Below are positions 34,679-42,737 of a stretch of 64,000 nt of DNA, in pieces. The notes beneath the pieces are model-generated. The model had not been told where the DNA came from. It searched no databases and saw only the letters and a list, made by a program, of their open reading frames with translations. The DNA is taken from NCBI GenBank assembly GCA_009773765.1, contig WTWZ01000004.1, positions 1 through 64,000 of the forward strand, given 5' to 3'. Made by a program: the position numbers and the translations under genes. The DNA is from Prolixibacteraceae bacterium. GTDB lineage: Bacteria; Bacteroidota; Bacteroidia; Bacteroidales; Prolixibacteraceae. Positions within the stretch are counted from its first letter, which is position 1; each line of letters starts with the position of its first letter.

Positions 34679-35860
34679 TTATTGCTTTACCAATTTTTCT
34701 TTTTTTCTTAATGCAATGAAATGATTCAGAAACAGTAAACTCCCTGCAAGGCTCATGAAACTTGCCAAAATAATTGCATAGAAAAATGAACCTGAAAAAT
34801 CGCGTAAAAAACCACCGCTAAAAGGGCCAGCTATGCCAGCAATTGCATAACCTATAAATATATAAGGATAAACTATGCCGAGATTTTTCACTCCGAACAC
34901 CTGAGCTGTTTCCTTAGCAAAAAGAACAAAGTTTCCACCAAATCCAAAACCTATAAGCACGACAATCAATAAATACAAAACATCCGACAACGTAAATATA
35001 TTCAATGAAATTATTGCGATTGATTGAAATAAAAGAGCTAAAAATATAGTTAAACTTGCTCCAAAATAGTCACTAATGAAACCCCAGATAAGCCTGCCAA
35101 AAAAGTTTGCAACGGCAAATAATGCTACGCCAAGAACCAGATTTTGGTTTGAGACGTTGTATTGAGCGCCAATAATTTTTAAACTTCCAATAATAAGTAA
35201 ACCGGCAAAGGTTCCCAGGAATACACCGAGAAAAAGTTTTCTAAAAATTTTTGAACTTATAAAATGTGATACTTTAATATGTTCTTCATTATTGTCTGAT
35301 TTGTTTTGCTTTTGAAAAATAAAATTTGATAAAGTTAATATAATCAGGCCGTATAATATCCCAACAAAATTGAGCAGTTGCAGCACATTTTTGCCATTGG
35401 ACATCATTATTTGGGACACTTCCGACATAAATACTGCGCCTAAACCAAAACCTGCAGCCGCTATGCCTGTAATGAGGCCTTTTTTTTCGGGAAACCATTG
35501 CACTGGCGAAGTGAGGGCAACCCAATAACCGAAACCTGTGGCTATTCCAGCCAGAACTCCAATACCGATCAAAATTAAAATAAAATTACCTTGCGAATAG
35601 CTTGCCAAAAAATATCCTAAAAAGAACAATAAGCCCGAAATGTAACCAAAATATTTGTGATTTATTTTTTTGCCTAATTGTCCGACAAAAATCATTGTAA
35701 CCGGGAATATGGCTATTAAAACTCCGAATATTACCTGAGACTGAAAAGCCGAAAAGTTATAATTTTCAATTAGTTCTGAAGCAATTATGCTCCACGCATA
35801 TACGCTACCTATACAAAGCATTACAACAAATGACGCCAATACTGTTAAAATTTTTTTCAT
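34679..35860 (-). CDS. OFA-type major facilitator superfamily transporter
   Basis: The 393-residue protein has about 12 hydrophobic helices. The first (MKKILTVLASFVVMLCIGSV then YAWSIIASEL) carries the G-x-x-Y-A-W-S feature of the oxalate/formate antiporter (OFA) family, and helix 5 has the conserved GFGLGAVFMSEV region. It imports or exchanges small carboxylates in characterised relatives; the substrate here is unknown. It follows the DUF6671 gene by 12 bases on the same strand, so it probably belongs to the purE transcript. Confidence 0.85.
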   Translation of the reverse strand: MKKILTVLASFVVMLCIGSVYAWSIIASELIENYNFSAFQSQVIFGVLIAIFPVTMIFVGQLGKKINHKYFGYISGLLFFLGYFLASYSQGNFILILIGIGVLAGIATGFGYWVALTSPVQWFPEKKGLITGIAAAGFGLGAVFMSEVSQIMMSNGKNVLQLLNFVGILYGLIILTLSNFIFQKQNKSDNNEEHIKVSHFISSKIFRKLFLGVFLGTFAGLLIIGSLKIIGAQYNVSNQNLVLGVALFAVANFFGRLIWGFISDYFGASLTIFLALLFQSIAIISLNIFTLSDVLYLLIVVLIGFGFGGNFVLFAKETAQVFGVKNLGIVYPYIFIGYAIAGIAGPFSGGFLRDFSGSFFYAIILASFMSLAGSLLFLNHFIALRKKEKLVKQ

Positions 35861-35872
35861 TTTTTCTTTATT

Positions 35873-36715
35873 TTATGGATTGCAAAAATCACAATATTGT
35901 GGGTTTTCAACCTGTTTTCCAAACGGAAACACTTTTTCCATTTGAAAATTACATTTTTGGCAACGGTAAATATGTTTAAGCGTTGACCGTGTTGGTAAAC
36001 CGCACATTTCACAGGGTAAGCCACTTTGGGCATCTATTATTCCAAAACCAGGGATACTGCAATTGGGGCATACGGATTTAACTTTACTAACTAATTTTTC
36101 GGCAGCTTTAGCGATAACATCCATTCTGGTAGGGTTTTTCATTGCCCTCATATCCGTTTCAGCATAGGCTGAACAATCTGCATTTTTTATGATGTGGTAA
36201 TTTTCAATCAATTCTTCAATTGTACGACTTTCTTTGATAATGCCCAAGAAGTTATCTTTTGCCTTTTTTAGAATAATTCCATGAGAGGGGAAGCCAATTT
36301 TATTTGCGAATTCAATAAGCCCATCAACGGATTTTATATCTGTTCCGTCGGAATTTGTTTTTAGGCTTAACTCCCTTTCAATTATCTCAATCCCATTTTC
36401 TTTATCCATAAGCATAATAATTTCGTCATCAGCTTTTGCAAAAAAAATGGATGGGTGTGCGCCGAACGAACCTTCATTTGCTATTGCCACATTTATTCCG
36501 CTTGCCTCTATGGCCATTTGGCATTTTTTTCGCAAGGTGGCAATGGGGTCGTCTAATCGTTTAATTTCTCCTGAAAAAGTACCTAACTGGTCAGTATCCA
36601 AACCATAAGGTGTAACACAAATTAGCCCCAATTCATTTTCAAGAATCGGGGCAATTACTTCTTCCTTTTTATGCTTGGTTGCTATAACTGCTTTCCTGCC
36701 CTTAAAAAAATCCAT
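35873..36715 (-). CDS. DUF6671 family protein with zinc-ribbon tail
   Basis: The 280-residue protein has an N-terminal domain of about 200 residues (GRKAVIATKHKKEEVIAPIL, then SFGAHPSIFFAKADDEIIML) and a C-terminal tail with four CxxC pairs: CPNC, CEMC, CQKC and CDFC, likely two zinc ribbons. I recognise it as DUF6671, a family without known function. It starts one base after the purE stop, and the transporter follows closely, pointing to a shared transcript with purE. The zinc ribbons suggest nucleic-acid or protein contact, but that is inference. Confidence 0.75.
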   Translation of the reverse strand: MDFFKGRKAVIATKHKKEEVIAPILENELGLICVTPYGLDTDQLGTFSGEIKRLDDPIATLRKKCQMAIEASGINVAIANEGSFGAHPSIFFAKADDEIIMLMDKENGIEIIERELSLKTNSDGTDIKSVDGLIEFANKIGFPSHGIILKKAKDNFLGIIKESRTIEELIENYHIIKNADCSAYAETDMRAMKNPTRMDVIAKAAEKLVSKVKSVCPNCSIPGFGIIDAQSGLPCEMCGLPTRSTLKHIYRCQKCNFQMEKVFPFGKQVENPQYCDFCNP

Positions 36716-36716
36716 C

Positions 36717-37208
36717 CTATGTTTTCAAATTTTTCGACTTAGTAATTACATGTTCTTTAAGCTCTTGCTTATATTGTATAATCTTGCCCCGCACCGAATT
36801 ATCCATAACAGAAACGATTTGGGCCGCAAGAATACCCGCATTTTTTGCCCCGTTCAGCGCCACGGTTGCAACAGGTACCCCTGACGGCATTTGCAAAATT
36901 GAAAGAACAGAATCCCATCCGTCAATTGAATTACTTGATTTTATTGGCACACCGATTACAGGCAGAGGCGATATGGCTGCCACCATACCTGGAAGATGGG
37001 CTGCCCCGCCTGCCCCTGCTATTATTGTAACAATTCCCCGTTTATGTGCATTTGATGCAAATTCATATAATTTTTCGGGAGTTCGATGTGCCGAAACTAT
37101 ATCAATTTCGTATCCGATACCAAATTTATCAAGCATTTCGGCGGCCTGCTTCATTGCAGGCAAGTCAGAGTCAGAACCCATTACTATGCTTACTATTTTA
37201 TTGCCCAC
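36717..37208 (-). CDS. purE: N5-carboxyaminoimidazole ribonucleotide mutase
   Basis: The 163-residue class I PurE converts N5-CAIR to CAIR in purine synthesis, after PurK. The motifs are complete: GSDSDLPAMKQAAEML at 11-26, SAHRTPEKLYEF with catalytic His41, and AGAGGAAHLPGMVAA. The partner purK lies upstream on the same strand, with a small lipoprotein gene and a dead zinc-ribbon gene between them. Confidence 0.97.
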   Translation of the reverse strand: MGNKIVSIVMGSDSDLPAMKQAAEMLDKFGIGYEIDIVSAHRTPEKLYEFASNAHKRGIVTIIAGAGGAAHLPGMVAAISPLPVIGVPIKSSNSIDGWDSVLSILQMPSGVPVATVALNGAKNAGILAAQIVSVMDNSVRGKIIQYKQELKEHVITKSKNLKT

Positions 37209-37358
37209 GGTTTTTATTTCTTTAAATTGTCCCCAAACTTAAAAATAAAAACGTTCGCCCTGTAACTCTTTTCTTTTTTTTAAACGATAATGGATTTACT
37301 TGGGATGAAAATGTTTTTGATGTAAATTTTCAACCTGATATTTTATTATGTTTTGCGA

Positions 37359-37487
37359 TTAATGATCGATGATTTTATCAAGTCCGCCACGGTCAAGCCA
37401 AACATCCCTGCAATCAGGTCAGTAATCTGTTTTAATCCAACTTCGGTTGCACATAACCAGATTTACCCTGAAACCAGGACATTTCAT
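37359..37487 (-). pseudogene. zf-TFIIB zinc-ribbon protein, decayed
   Basis: The frame from ATG 37485-37487 reads MKCPGFRVNLVMCNRSWIKT, then DY, a TGA stop (37419-37421), then PDCRDVWLDRGGLDKIIDH and TAA at 37359-37361. Intact zf-TFIIB proteins read MKCPxCxxxLvm, CPxCRGvWLDrGELdKI. Here the stop sits exactly where the third zinc cysteine belongs, the second cysteine (position 6) is Phe, and the conserved GEL is GGL. Both ends keep the frame, so the gene died by point changes. It lies between purE and the lipoprotein gene on the same strand. Confidence 0.7.
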
Positions 37488-37516
37488 ATCACAAAGAAAT
37501 AAATTGTTATAAATTA

Positions 37517-37798
37517 TTAATTTGCAGGATTGATTACCTTGTTTACAATGGAATCAAGCCTTGAAGTTGATTTATTTATAAGGGAGTCCAATTTTTTAGC
37601 CTTTTCACTTCCGGTGTTAATAAGTGAATCGAGCTGCAAAACTTTATCGACATCTTTGTTTATCAAAGAGTCTAACGACTCAGCTTTTTTCATCAACTTG
37701 TCAATCTTATCATCAACTTTTCTGTTCAAATCCCCACAGGAGAAAAAAATAACAGCAGTTATTACAACCACGAGAATAATTCTTATAAATTTTACCAT
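37517..37798 (-). CDS. small lipoprotein with LDSLIN repeats
   Basis: The 93-residue protein has a lipoprotein signal (MVKFIRIILVVVITAVIFFS, Cys21). The mature part is a continuous coiled coil with LDSLIN or LDSIVN at residues 42, 56, 70 and 81, spaced 14, 14 and 11. That spacing is like the Lpp-type heptad/11-residue pattern. It may be a lipid-anchored periplasmic rod. No lysine end typical of peptidoglycan linkage is present (it ends INPAN). It lies between purK and the dead zinc-ribbon gene, same strand. Confidence 0.7.
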   Translation of the reverse strand: MVKFIRIILVVVITAVIFFSCGDLNRKVDDKIDKLMKKAESLDSLINKDVDKVLQLDSLINTGSEKAKKLDSLINKSTSRLDSIVNKVINPAN

Positions 37799-38044
37799 AA
37801 TTTGATTGGTATTAATATTATTAAGTAAACGTTATTCACACCATTATATTATTCTTTTTCTGACGAATGTAAAAATTTTATACTTAGCCAGGTTCTGTTT
37901 TCTGGATTTCCATTGATAAATGGACACAAACTATAGCCGATGCCAATTTCCTAATCAATTAATGAAGAAAAAGAATATCCCAAAAGAATTATCCATCTTA
38001 TTTTTAAACCGTAACTATCAGTTTGTCATAAATATAGGTTTTCG

Positions 38045-39214
38045 TTATTGATTTTCTTTCCATGATTTTACTTTTATAAATTGTTTCACTTTTTCCGCCT
38101 TTTTCAGTGCACACTCCAACGATGATGACAGAATGGTTACGTGCCCCATTTTTCGGTAGGGTTTAGTTATTTTTTTTCCGTATAAATGAATTTTTACACC
38201 GTCAATTGCCATACTCTCTGTTAATCCCTCATAAATTACAGGTCCTTCGTGGCCTTCTGCCCCTAAAATGTTTATCATTACCGAAGGCAATTTAAGTTTT
38301 GTACTACCCAATGGCAGGTTTAATATTGCGCGCAGATGTTGCTCAAACTGTGATGTAATTATGCTTTCAATAGTATGATGGCCGCTGTTGTGCGGACGTG
38401 GGGCAATTTCGTTTACAATTACTTCGCCTTTTGTATCTATAAAGAACTCAACAGCAAGCAGGCCTTCCATGTTCAGTAATTCAATAATTTCATTGGCAAG
38501 GGTAACTGCTTTTTCGGATTGTTCAATTGTTATTGAAGACGGACAAATTAATTTATCTACAAGATTAGCCTGTGGGTCAAAAAGCATTTCAACAACAGGA
38601 AAGCATTTAATTTCGCCTTTTCTGTTTCGTGCCACAATTACTGCAATTTCCTTTACTATCTCAATTTTTTCTTCAATTACTGATGCCCCCGGAAGTATTT
38701 TTGTAAAATCGTTTTTGTCGTTTATAACTGCTACTCCACGCCCGTCGTATCCGCCCTTCCTTAATTTTTGAACAAAAGGGAATTTTATTTCCCCTTTTTC
38801 AATGCCATTTAAAATAGCTGTTCCCGATTCGTAAATTTTAAAGGAGGAAATTGGAATTCCATTCTTTTTATAAAACTCTTTCTGCAACCCTTTGTCTTGT
38901 ATTAACTCCAATATTTCAGGGTCGGGCACAATTCTGTGGCCTTCAGATTTTAGTTTTTTAAGAGCTTCAATATTAACATTCTCAATTTCAAAAGTCAATA
39001 CATCTGATAATTTTCCAAATTGATAAACTGATTCAAAATCTAAGTTACTTCCTTTAACGTAATGCGAGGCAATACAACTTGCCGGACAATTTTCATCTTT
39101 GTCTAAAACATAAGTTATTATGTCCCATTTGCTTGCTTCCTGAATCAGCATTTTTCCCAGTTGTCCACCTGCAATAATTCCTAATTTCAAATTTGATGTT
39201 ACTAATTTTTCCAT
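38045..39214 (-). CDS. purK: N5-carboxyaminoimidazole ribonucleotide synthase
   Basis: The 389-residue ATP-grasp enzyme makes N5-CAIR from AIR, bicarbonate and ATP. It begins with the PurK preATP-grasp motif LGIIAGGQLGKMLIQEASKW and has the central PFVQKLRKGGYDGRGVAVIN and the metal-binding VNEIAPRPHNSGHHTIESI. It supplies PurE, whose gene is about 840 bases downstream. The downstream gap 37799-38044 (on the minus strand) holds no gene that I can support. Confidence 0.97.
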   Translation of the reverse strand: MEKLVTSNLKLGIIAGGQLGKMLIQEASKWDIITYVLDKDENCPASCIASHYVKGSNLDFESVYQFGKLSDVLTFEIENVNIEALKKLKSEGHRIVPDPEILELIQDKGLQKEFYKKNGIPISSFKIYESGTAILNGIEKGEIKFPFVQKLRKGGYDGRGVAVINDKNDFTKILPGASVIEEKIEIVKEIAVIVARNRKGEIKCFPVVEMLFDPQANLVDKLICPSSITIEQSEKAVTLANEIIELLNMEGLLAVEFFIDTKGEVIVNEIAPRPHNSGHHTIESIITSQFEQHLRAILNLPLGSTKLKLPSVMINILGAEGHEGPVIYEGLTESMAIDGVKIHLYGKKITKPYRKMGHVTILSSSLECALKKAEKVKQFIKVKSWKENQ

Positions 39215-39465
39215 TGTCGGCTATTTCTTTATTATATTGAGTAACGCTAGGCGATATGGTTAGTTGCCTATTTCGAAGAACTTCCCTATCAAGTTACAAC
39301 TACCTTTAATACTGGCGGTGCCGTTCAAATACCCACTGTACCGGAATTTAACTATACCGCATGTGTGCCCGGCAAAAACACACATTTGTGAAAGCTCTGA
39401 AAAAAATATTGAAAATACAAATTTTCGGGAAAGATTAACCCACCTTTCGCAAGAAATTAATTTGC
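39215..39465. other. gene-free stretch between purK and the DUF1801 gene
   Basis: This divergent gap of about 300 bases contains short open frames on both strands with no family resemblance. Apart from the promoter-like box that follows at 39466, I see no supported feature in it. Confidence 0.5.
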
Positions 39466-39473
39466 TATCTTTC
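39466..39473 (+). promoter_or_regulatory. possible -7 promoter box for the DUF1801 gene
   Basis: TATCTTTC differs from TAnnTTTG at one position and lies 42 bases before the ATG. The same TTTGCTATCTTTCG stretch occurs on the minus strand just before the C39 transporter (29440-29453), which supports a shared promoter type. No clear TTG is present upstream. Confidence 0.35.
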
Positions 39474-39515
39474 GAAATCATTTTTAATATATTAATAGCC
39501 TTATTAACTTAAATT

Positions 39516-39887
39516 ATGCAACAAACAGAATCCATCGACAGTTTTATTGCACAATTTCCCAAAGAAGTACAGACAGTTTTACAGGAACTAAGGGCGCTCA
39601 TCCGCCGTGAAGCGCCGGGCTGCACCGAAGCCATCAAATACGGTATTCCAACTTTTGTGCTGACCCGCAACCTTGTGCATTTTTCAGCCTACAAAACCCA
39701 CATCGGGTTTTACCCGGGCGCTTCCGGAATTGCACATTTCAGCAACAAATTGCAACAATACAAGCTTTCGAAAGGAACTGTCCGGTTTCCACTGGGGCAG
39801 CCTCTTCCGTATGATTTAATTGCCGAAATTGTGCGTTTCAGGGTGGAAGAAAGCGTGGCAAAGAAAAAAATGAAAAGGAAAAAATAA
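39516..39887 (+). CDS. DUF1801 domain protein
   Basis: The 123-residue protein has the DUF1801 pattern: VQTVLQELRALIRREAPGCT, EAIKYGIPTFVLTRNLVHFS and HIGFYPGASGIAHF, ending in a basic KKKMKRKK tail. Relatives include YdhG/frataxin-fold proteins without a settled function. It is followed at once by a remnant of a VOC gene. Confidence 0.85.
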   Translation: MQQTESIDSFIAQFPKEVQTVLQELRALIRREAPGCTEAIKYGIPTFVLTRNLVHFSAYKTHIGFYPGASGIAHFSNKLQQYKLSKGTVRFPLGQPLPYDLIAEIVRFRVEESVAKKKMKRKK

Positions 39888-39888
39888 C

Positions 39889-39960
39889 ATGGAACAACGA
39901 ATTACATTTTTCACTCTGGGCGTGAACGATTTGCAGGTGTCAGCCGGTTTTTATAACTAA
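39889..39960 (+). pseudogene. N-terminal remnant of a VOC-family gene
   Basis: ATG at 39889 reads MEQRITFFTLGVNDLQVSAG then FYN and a TAA at 39958-39960. The sequence is the standard first strand and helix of a single-domain VOC protein, which would continue for another 100 or so residues. The next gene begins two bases later, so a deletion seems to have joined this start to the following gene. Confidence 0.65.
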
Positions 39961-39962
39961 CC

Positions 39963-40442
39963 ATGAGAAAAGCCAACCAGGAGATTACCGACCCAAAAAC
40001 ATTGAAAACAATTTTACAACAAGCCACTGTTGTGCGACTGGCAATGATTGACAACGGATTGCCTTATTTACTTCCCTTTAATTTCGGATACAGCGAAAAC
40101 TGTATTTACATTCACTCGGCACCAGCCGGGAAAAAGATTGAGGTTTTGCGGCAAAACCCTGTGGTTTGTTTTGAAGTGGAAGACGAAACCGCCACCGTTG
40201 AAGGCGATATTGCCTGCCGATGGAGCCAAATGTACCGCAGCGTTATCGGCTACGGAAAAGTTGAGATTGTTAACGGTTTCGACGAAAAAAAACAGGCGCT
40301 CGATATAATCATGCAACAGCACGGCGCTCCAGCCAACATGAAATTCGACCCGAAAGAAGTGGAATTTATTGTTGTGCTGAAACTGACAATTGAATCGATG
40401 ACCGGAAAACAATCATCGAACTGGAACAGGTTAAAAAGCTGA
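39963..40442 (+). CDS. pyridoxamine 5'-phosphate oxidase-like flavin-binding protein
   Basis: The 159-residue protein matches the PNPOx-like/NimA group: RLAMIDNGLPYLLPFNFGYS, CIYIHSAPAGKKIEVLRQNP, VCFEVED, then the MYRSVIGYGKVEIVNGFDEK segment. Members bind FMN or haem, and some confer nitroimidazole resistance. It has no signal peptide. It lies two bases after the VOC remnant. Confidence 0.85.
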   Translation: MRKANQEITDPKTLKTILQQATVVRLAMIDNGLPYLLPFNFGYSENCIYIHSAPAGKKIEVLRQNPVVCFEVEDETATVEGDIACRWSQMYRSVIGYGKVEIVNGFDEKKQALDIIMQQHGAPANMKFDPKEVEFIVVLKLTIESMTGKQSSNWNRLKS

Positions 40443-40464
40443 TATCTGAATACACTATATTACC

Positions 40465-40683
40465 ATGAAAAACAGCAACATTGTTTATACCGTTTCAGTT
40501 ATAAATCAGAACAACGAAAAACCTGTAAGTTTTGTTTTGTCAGCAACCGGCAGCGTTTATTCGTTCGTAAACCCCTTGTACAATTTTCCAACCTGCATCC
40601 GTTATAATCATCTCTCCCAATTATTTGAAGGCAACAGCAGGCAATGCAAGCCGCAGGTTTGTACTCAGCTAACATCGAGTTAA
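40465..40683 (+). CDS. short hypothetical ORF, possibly decayed
   Basis: The frame gives 72 residues starting MKNSNIVYTVSVINQNNEKP. The end (NSRQCKPQVCTQLTSS) looks like non-coding sequence read through. No domain is recognised and there is no clear ribosome-binding site. It lies 22 bases after the flavin-binding gene and 15 before corA. Confidence 0.2.
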   Translation: MKNSNIVYTVSVINQNNEKPVSFVLSATGSVYSFVNPLYNFPTCIRYNHLSQLFEGNSRQCKPQVCTQLTSS

Positions 40684-40698
40684 AAAATCATAAACATC

Positions 40699-41766
40699 AT
40701 GCAACGTAAAAAACATAAACAAAAATCGAAACTTGGAATGCCTCCCGGCTCACTCGTATTTACCGGTGTACAAAAAATGGCTGAAGTAGATATTTGCGTG
40801 TTTAACTACGATGAAACTTTTGAAAACGAAATACGCGCAAAAACTACCGATGAGCTTATAAAACTCATCAACAGCACAAAAGGCGTGGTATGGATAAACA
40901 TCGACGGGCTGCACGACGAGAAAACCATCGAGCAGATTTGCACTTTTCTCGATATCCACAAACTATCGATGGAAGATATCCTGAGCATCGGGCAGCGGCC
41001 AAAAATAGAAGAATATGCGAATTATCTGCATGTGGTTTTAAAAGAAATCAATCTCGACCAAAAGGATGACATCATTGAATTCGAGCAAATCAGCTTTATT
41101 TTAAAAAATAATGTTTTGGTGTCGTTTCAGGAAAAGTCGGGCGATGTTTTCGATGGTGTGCGCAGGCGAATCCGTGAGGGGAATGGTTCGGTGCGTAAGC
41201 GGGGCGCCGACTATTTGTTGTATGCGCTGCTCGACAATATTATTGATCATTATTTTGTGGTACTCGAAATTTTTGGCGAGAAACTGGAAAAACTTGAAAC
41301 TGAATTGCTCGAAAATCCCGACAAAAGCACGCTGTCCAAACTGCATAATTTCCGCCGCGAAACGCTTGGGTTACGCCGCACGGTTTATCCTCTTCGCGAA
41401 ATGGTGGCATCCATTGAAAAACTCGATGACCTGCTCTTCGGCAGCAACAACAGGATTTTTACCCGCGACCTGTACGACCACACAATTAAAGTTGTTGAGA
41501 CTGTTGAAATATTCCGCGATATGACATCGAGTTTGCTCGACCTGTACATCAACAGCGTATCCAATAAAATGAACGAAATTATGAAGGTGCTTACCATAAT
41601 GACTTCTATTTTTATACCACTCACATTTATTGCAGGGGTTTACGGTATGAACTTTTCCAATATGCCTGAGCTAAAACATAAATACGGATATTTCGTAATT
41701 TTGGGAGTGATGGCAGTTGTGGTATTGGGAATGCTGTATTATTTAAAAAGAAAAAAATGGCTGTAA
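40699..41766 (+). CDS. corA: magnesium/cobalt transporter CorA
   Basis: The 355-residue protein has the large cytoplasmic domain (QKMAEVDICVFNYDE, then LSMEDILSIGQRPKIEEYAN) and two C-terminal membrane helices. The selectivity motif YGMN is at residues 315-318, before SNMPELKHKYG. It is expected to be a pentameric inner-membrane divalent cation channel. Its last ten bases overlap the start of the methyltransferase gene. Confidence 0.95.
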   Translation: MQRKKHKQKSKLGMPPGSLVFTGVQKMAEVDICVFNYDETFENEIRAKTTDELIKLINSTKGVVWINIDGLHDEKTIEQICTFLDIHKLSMEDILSIGQRPKIEEYANYLHVVLKEINLDQKDDIIEFEQISFILKNNVLVSFQEKSGDVFDGVRRRIREGNGSVRKRGADYLLYALLDNIIDHYFVVLEIFGEKLEKLETELLENPDKSTLSKLHNFRRETLGLRRTVYPLREMVASIEKLDDLLFGSNNRIFTRDLYDHTIKVVETVEIFRDMTSSLLDLYINSVSNKMNEIMKVLTIMTSIFIPLTFIAGVYGMNFSNMPELKHKYGYFVILGVMAVVVLGMLYYLKRKKWL

Positions 41767-42533
41767 CAGGAAAAAAGCAATGGTACGAATCCCTTTTCGA
41801 GAACTACTCGCAAAAATATGACAATGAGAATTTTACCAGGGGAACCCAGGGAGAGTGTGATTTTATTGAAAAAGAAATTAACTTCAATAAAACCTTTAAA
41901 ATACTTGATGTTGGCTGTGGTACAGGCCGACATGCCATCGAGCTTGCCAAACGGGGATACCACATAACCGGCATCGACCTTTCCGAATCGCAACTGGCCT
42001 GGGCACGCGAAAAAGCCAAAAAAGAAAATCTCACTATCGATTTTCAGTTACACGACGCCAGGAATCTGCCGTTTCAAAATGAATTCGATTTGGCTGTTAT
42101 GCTTTGCGAAGGCGGATTTCCGTTGATGGAAACCGATGAAATGAATTTTGAAGTTTTGCGAAATGTAACAAAATCACTCAAACACCACAGCAAATTTATT
42201 TTCACCACACTGAATGGTTTATTTCCGTTATATCATTCAGTGGAAGAGTTTTGCGCTGCAACCTCTGAAGACGGTAACGCGACATACCGCAGCAACAATT
42301 TCGATTTAATGACCTTTCGCGATCATAACATTACCGAGATTGAAGACGATTACGGCCACAAAAAAGTACTTGACTGTAATGAACGTTATTATGTACCAAG
42401 TGAAATAACGTGGTTGCTTAAAACACTCGGATTCAGCAAAATTGATATTTACGGGGCAAAACTTGGGGCCTTCTCCCGAAACGACAAACTCTCAACCGAA
42501 GATTTTGAAATGCTGGTAATTGCTGAGAAATAG
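41757..42533 (+). CDS. class I SAM-dependent methyltransferase
   Basis: The 258-residue protein has motif I ILDVGCGTGRHAIELAKRGY (from residue 49), the acidic loop GIDLSESQLAWAREKAKKEN and motif post-I LHDARNLPF. The substrate is unknown. The start lies inside corA, ten bases before its stop, so the genes are probably coupled. No signal peptide or membrane segment is present. Confidence 0.88.
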   Translation: MAVTGKKQWYESLFENYSQKYDNENFTRGTQGECDFIEKEINFNKTFKILDVGCGTGRHAIELAKRGYHITGIDLSESQLAWAREKAKKENLTIDFQLHDARNLPFQNEFDLAVMLCEGGFPLMETDEMNFEVLRNVTKSLKHHSKFIFTTLNGLFPLYHSVEEFCAATSEDGNATYRSNNFDLMTFRDHNITEIEDDYGHKKVLDCNERYYVPSEITWLLKTLGFSKIDIYGAKLGAFSRNDKLSTEDFEMLVIAEK

Positions 42534-42618
42534 CTTAAACAAAAATCACTGTCCTGATTTCCTTCTCTTAATTCATTGTGTTAACCTATTCCCAAAGTGA
42601 TTGTCCTGACTTGGAATA

Positions 42619-42737
42619 ATGATGAAAAATAATATCTTGCCATCCGAATTCTGAAATATGGTTTCGGTCTGTAAAAATTATGTAAAAACAGGAAGAATAT
42701 CAGTTTATAAAAAACCCGATGATGATGAAAAATAATA
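42619..42737 (+). repeat. 16-base direct repeat before and at the start of the AbgT gene
   Basis: ATGATGAAAAATAATA occurs at 42619-42634 and again at 42722-42737, where it forms the beginning of the coding region. The first copy opens a ten-codon peptide (MMKNNILPSEF-type) ending in TGA. It may be a duplicated start region or chance. Confidence 0.5.

Noticed and set aside
37419-37421. TGA in place of a zinc-binding cysteine, possible selenocysteine
   Set aside because: The second zinc cysteine is also lost and a conserved Glu is replaced, and no SECIS-like stem is evident right after the codon. Decay explains it better.
37962-38051. Plus-strand 29-codon frame ending NYQFVINIGFRY, like a beta-barrel C-terminus
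   Set aside because: It is very short, overlaps the purK stop on the other strand and has no upstream domain.
39240-39380. Possible integron-type attC-like motifs (GCTAGGC, GTTAGTT) upstream of purK
   Set aside because: The core sites do not match well enough and no integrase or cassette structure is present.
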